Shown here: positions 62,567 to 64,000 of the stretch, piece by piece
How positions within the stretch are numbered: the stretch's first letter is position 1
Layout of the letters: every line of letters starts with the position of its first letter
DNA from: Enemella evansiae
Lineage (GTDB): Bacteria > Actinomycetota > Actinomycetes > Propionibacteriales > Propionibacteriaceae
DNA length: 64,000 nucleotides
Reading direction: 5' to 3'
Assembly (NCBI RefSeq): GCF_002250705.1
Contig: NZ_NMVP01000005.1
Span: 1 to 64,000 of the forward strand
The notes under the pieces: generated by a model
Databases searched by the model: none
Told to the model about the DNA's origin: nothing
The model's input: only the letters and a program-made list of their open reading frames with translations
Position numbers and translations under genes: made by a program

Positions 62567-63154
62567 TCAGTCCTCGGGCACTTCTTCCTGCTCGACCTCC
62601 CAGTCCCGGTCCGGGACGTGCGAATAGACCCACATCGAATAGCGCTCGGCCCCGATCCGCTGGTAGGCCCGCAGTAATCCCTCGCGCTGGTAACCGGCGT
62701 CCTCCGCGGCGCGCCAGGAACCCTCGTTCTGCGGTTCGACGTGCAACTCGACGCGACCGATCTCATCGATCGTGTCGGCCCAGTCGGTGATCAGCCGGAG
62801 GGCCGCGGCGGCGTACCCCTTGCGGCGATAGCGTTTCGCGATCCAGTAGCCGACCCCGGCTCGGCCGTGCTGGACCTCGTGGGTGCGCAGGATGATGTGC
62901 CCGACCGGGGCGTCGGTCTCCAGATCGGCGATCGCGAAGGCGTACCCGTAACCGGTCACCATCCGCTCGTGCTGGCGGGCGATCCACTCCATCGCGTCGT
63001 CGTGGCGGCCACTGGTGGGGACGGTGGTGATCAGCGGGATCAGCGGATCGTCGGCCACCTCGCGGACGATGGGCACATCGTCGTCACGCCAGGGGCGCAG
63101 CCGGACCGGGCGCCGTTCCAGTATCGGCAGTTCCTGTGGCAGCGCCATCCTCAC
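62567..63154 (-). CDS. GNAT family N-acetyltransferase (RimJ/RimL-like)
   Basis: A 195-residue acetyltransferase. VRLRPWRDDDVPIVREVADDPLI (start of fold), VGYWIAKRYRRKGYAAAALRLITDWA (acetyl-CoA binding loop R-RKGYA) and VELHVEPQNEGSWRAAEDAGYQREG match the RimJ/RimL class. GTG 63154 overlaps the LtrA-like stop by 4 nt (GTGA); ATG 63148 is an alternative. The acceptor substrate is unknown. Confidence 0.9.
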   Translation of the reverse strand: MRMALPQELPILERRPVRLRPWRDDDVPIVREVADDPLIPLITTVPTSGRHDDAMEWIARQHERMVTGYGYAFAIADLETDAPVGHIILRTHEVQHGRAGVGYWIAKRYRRKGYAAAALRLITDWADTIDEIGRVELHVEPQNEGSWRAAEDAGYQREGLLRAYQRIGAERYSMWVYSHVPDRDWEVEQEEVPED

Positions 63155-64000
63155 CCCTGTTTCTTCGCGGCCAGCAACGTGGCCTCGTCGCGGGCGATGT
63201 GCCTGTGGCCCACTGTCTCATAACCGACCACCGACACCCACGGCGCCAGCATCACCACGATCAGGCACCAGCCGATCGAGACACCCCGGCTGGCCATCAG
63301 CATCGCGACCGCGATCACGGCACAGGTGGCGATCACCAGCATTCCGTGGAACCCCTGGTGGCCGCCGTGCGCACCGCGATAGACCGCGTAGTAGAAGGCG
63401 TTCACCGACAGCACGAAGAGCAGCACCGGAATCGCGACCGCCCCGACGACCTGGAACTCGGAGATGGTCGCCTCTCTGGTGATCCAGTAGGACGAGACGT
63501 GCAGGCCGGCGCCCACCGCGGCGATGCTGATGAAGACGGGGAAATGCAGATAGGCGAAGCTCAGCACACGTTCCCGGTAGTGCTCCAGGATGGTCGCCGA
63601 GTTGGCCGCGTAGTAGACCCACCACATGGCGAAGGTGAGGCCGATACCGGCGATCACGACCAGCACGGCCTCGAAGGACCAGTTGTCGTTGCCGACCACC
63701 GCGCTCAGGCTGGCCACCGTGCCGATGACGCCCTTGCCGAGGGTGACGATCGCCAGCAACCCGTAGCGTTCGGCGATGTGCTCGGGATGCCAGGGGGTGC
63801 CCACCCGTCCGCGCTCGGCGAAGACCGGTCCGATGAGTTCCAGAACGACCAGCACCACACTGATCCCGAGGCCGACCGGCAGGCTGAACGGGACCAGCGC
63901 GACCACGATCCAGCCGGCCTGCGCGATCACCAGGTTGGTCAGGTAGGCGTTGATCTGCGAGCGCCGCTGGGGGTCGTTCCTGCGCGCCCGCAGCCAACCG
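63151..64000 (-). CDS. Low temperature requirement protein A (LtrA)-like membrane protein, 5' end outside window
   Basis: The C-terminal 283 residues of a polytopic membrane protein, open to the window edge. VLELIGPVFAERGRVGTPWHPEHIAERYGLLAIVTLGKGVIGTVASL (conserved ERYGLL.I..LGE/KG-like motif), FAMWWVYYAANSATILEHYRERVLSFAYLHFPVFISIAAVGAGLH and later helices identify LtrA. The function is not established. It is coupled to the GNAT gene by a 4-nt overlap. Confidence 0.88.
   Translation of the reverse strand, partial: GWLRARRNDPQRRSQINAYLTNLVIAQAGWIVVALVPFSLPVGLGISVVLVVLELIGPVFAERGRVGTPWHPEHIAERYGLLAIVTLGKGVIGTVASLSAVVGNDNWSFEAVLVVIAGIGLTFAMWWVYYAANSATILEHYRERVLSFAYLHFPVFISIAAVGAGLHVSSYWITREATISEFQVVGAVAIPVLLFVLSVNAFYYAVYRGAHGGHQGFHGMLVIATCAVIAVAMLMASRGVSIGWCLIVVMLAPWVSVVGYETVGHRHIARDEATLLAAKKQG

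Overview
This is a GC-rich window from an actinomycete chromosome. Propionibacteriales or a close relative fits best, but that placement is inference. It carries a mycothiol biosynthesis deacetylase (mshB), an F420-type LLM oxidoreductase, a SigE/RseA/HtrA/TatB stress locus, the succinylase lysine (DAP) pathway and actinobacterial glycogen genes. The order of sigE-rseA-htrA-tatB, mrp, an MgtE-N protein, DUF1003, corA, the O-methyltransferase, glgC, glgA, DUF3117, LOG protein, dapE, dapD, dapC and ferredoxin resembles the M. tuberculosis Rv1177-Rv1240 neighbourhood. Most of the window is therefore conserved core genome.

Layout. 1-600: 5' end of an IS110-family element (transposase on the minus strand) with its long non-coding left end, a likely bridge-RNA region, abutting a copy of an intergenic repeat that recurs through the window. 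600-2560: SPOR-domain protein, methionine aminopeptidase, RNase P RNA and a DoxX protein. 2640-12000: TetR regulator, RNB ribonuclease, zinc-ribbon coiled coil, phosphatase, acyltransferase, aminopeptidase P, CorA, Rieske oxygenase, aldolase-like protein and a general stress protein. 12000-20200: VOC protein, CitE-like lyase, MgtE-N/DUF1003 pair, Mrp ATPase, DUF368 transporter, ProC-like/threonine dehydratase pair and a divergent Lrp regulator. 20400-24400: tatB-htrA-rseA-sigE. 24400-36400: lysine and glycogen genes (dapA, glgC, glgA, dapE, dapD, dapC, fdxA) with an inserted DUF2975/HTH pair. 36400-43200: Rv0428c-like domain, secreted EEP phosphatase, MOSC protein, VanW protein, flavin reductase, mshB and an internally shortened quinone oxidoreductase. 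43200-51000: an oligopeptide ABC operon with two paralogous binding proteins. 51000-64000: PepN, LLM oxidoreductase, AbiEi-like protein, MFS transporter, FMN reductase, secreted metallopeptidase, monomeric isocitrate dehydrogenase, a frameshifted glutamine amidotransferase, a GNAT protein and a truncated LtrA protein.

Regulatory themes. At least seventeen starts are preceded by a TAnnnT hexamer exactly 6-7 nt upstream, the classic geometry of leaderless actinobacterial transcripts; this also fixes several GTG starts. Clear operator-like palindromes lie beside the TetR, Lrp and HTH genes, and a MerR-type 19-bp-spacer promoter precedes the quinone oxidoreductase. Convergent gene pairs are separated by unusually long hairpins. 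Two genes (a GNAT at 26.1 kb and a GATase at 61.9 kb) are broken by single frameshifts.

No CRISPR array, prophage or clear defence island is visible. The most interesting signal is a 10-nt match between the IS110 non-coding end and the chromosomal repeat that borders it, which is what a bridge-RNA target guide would predict.
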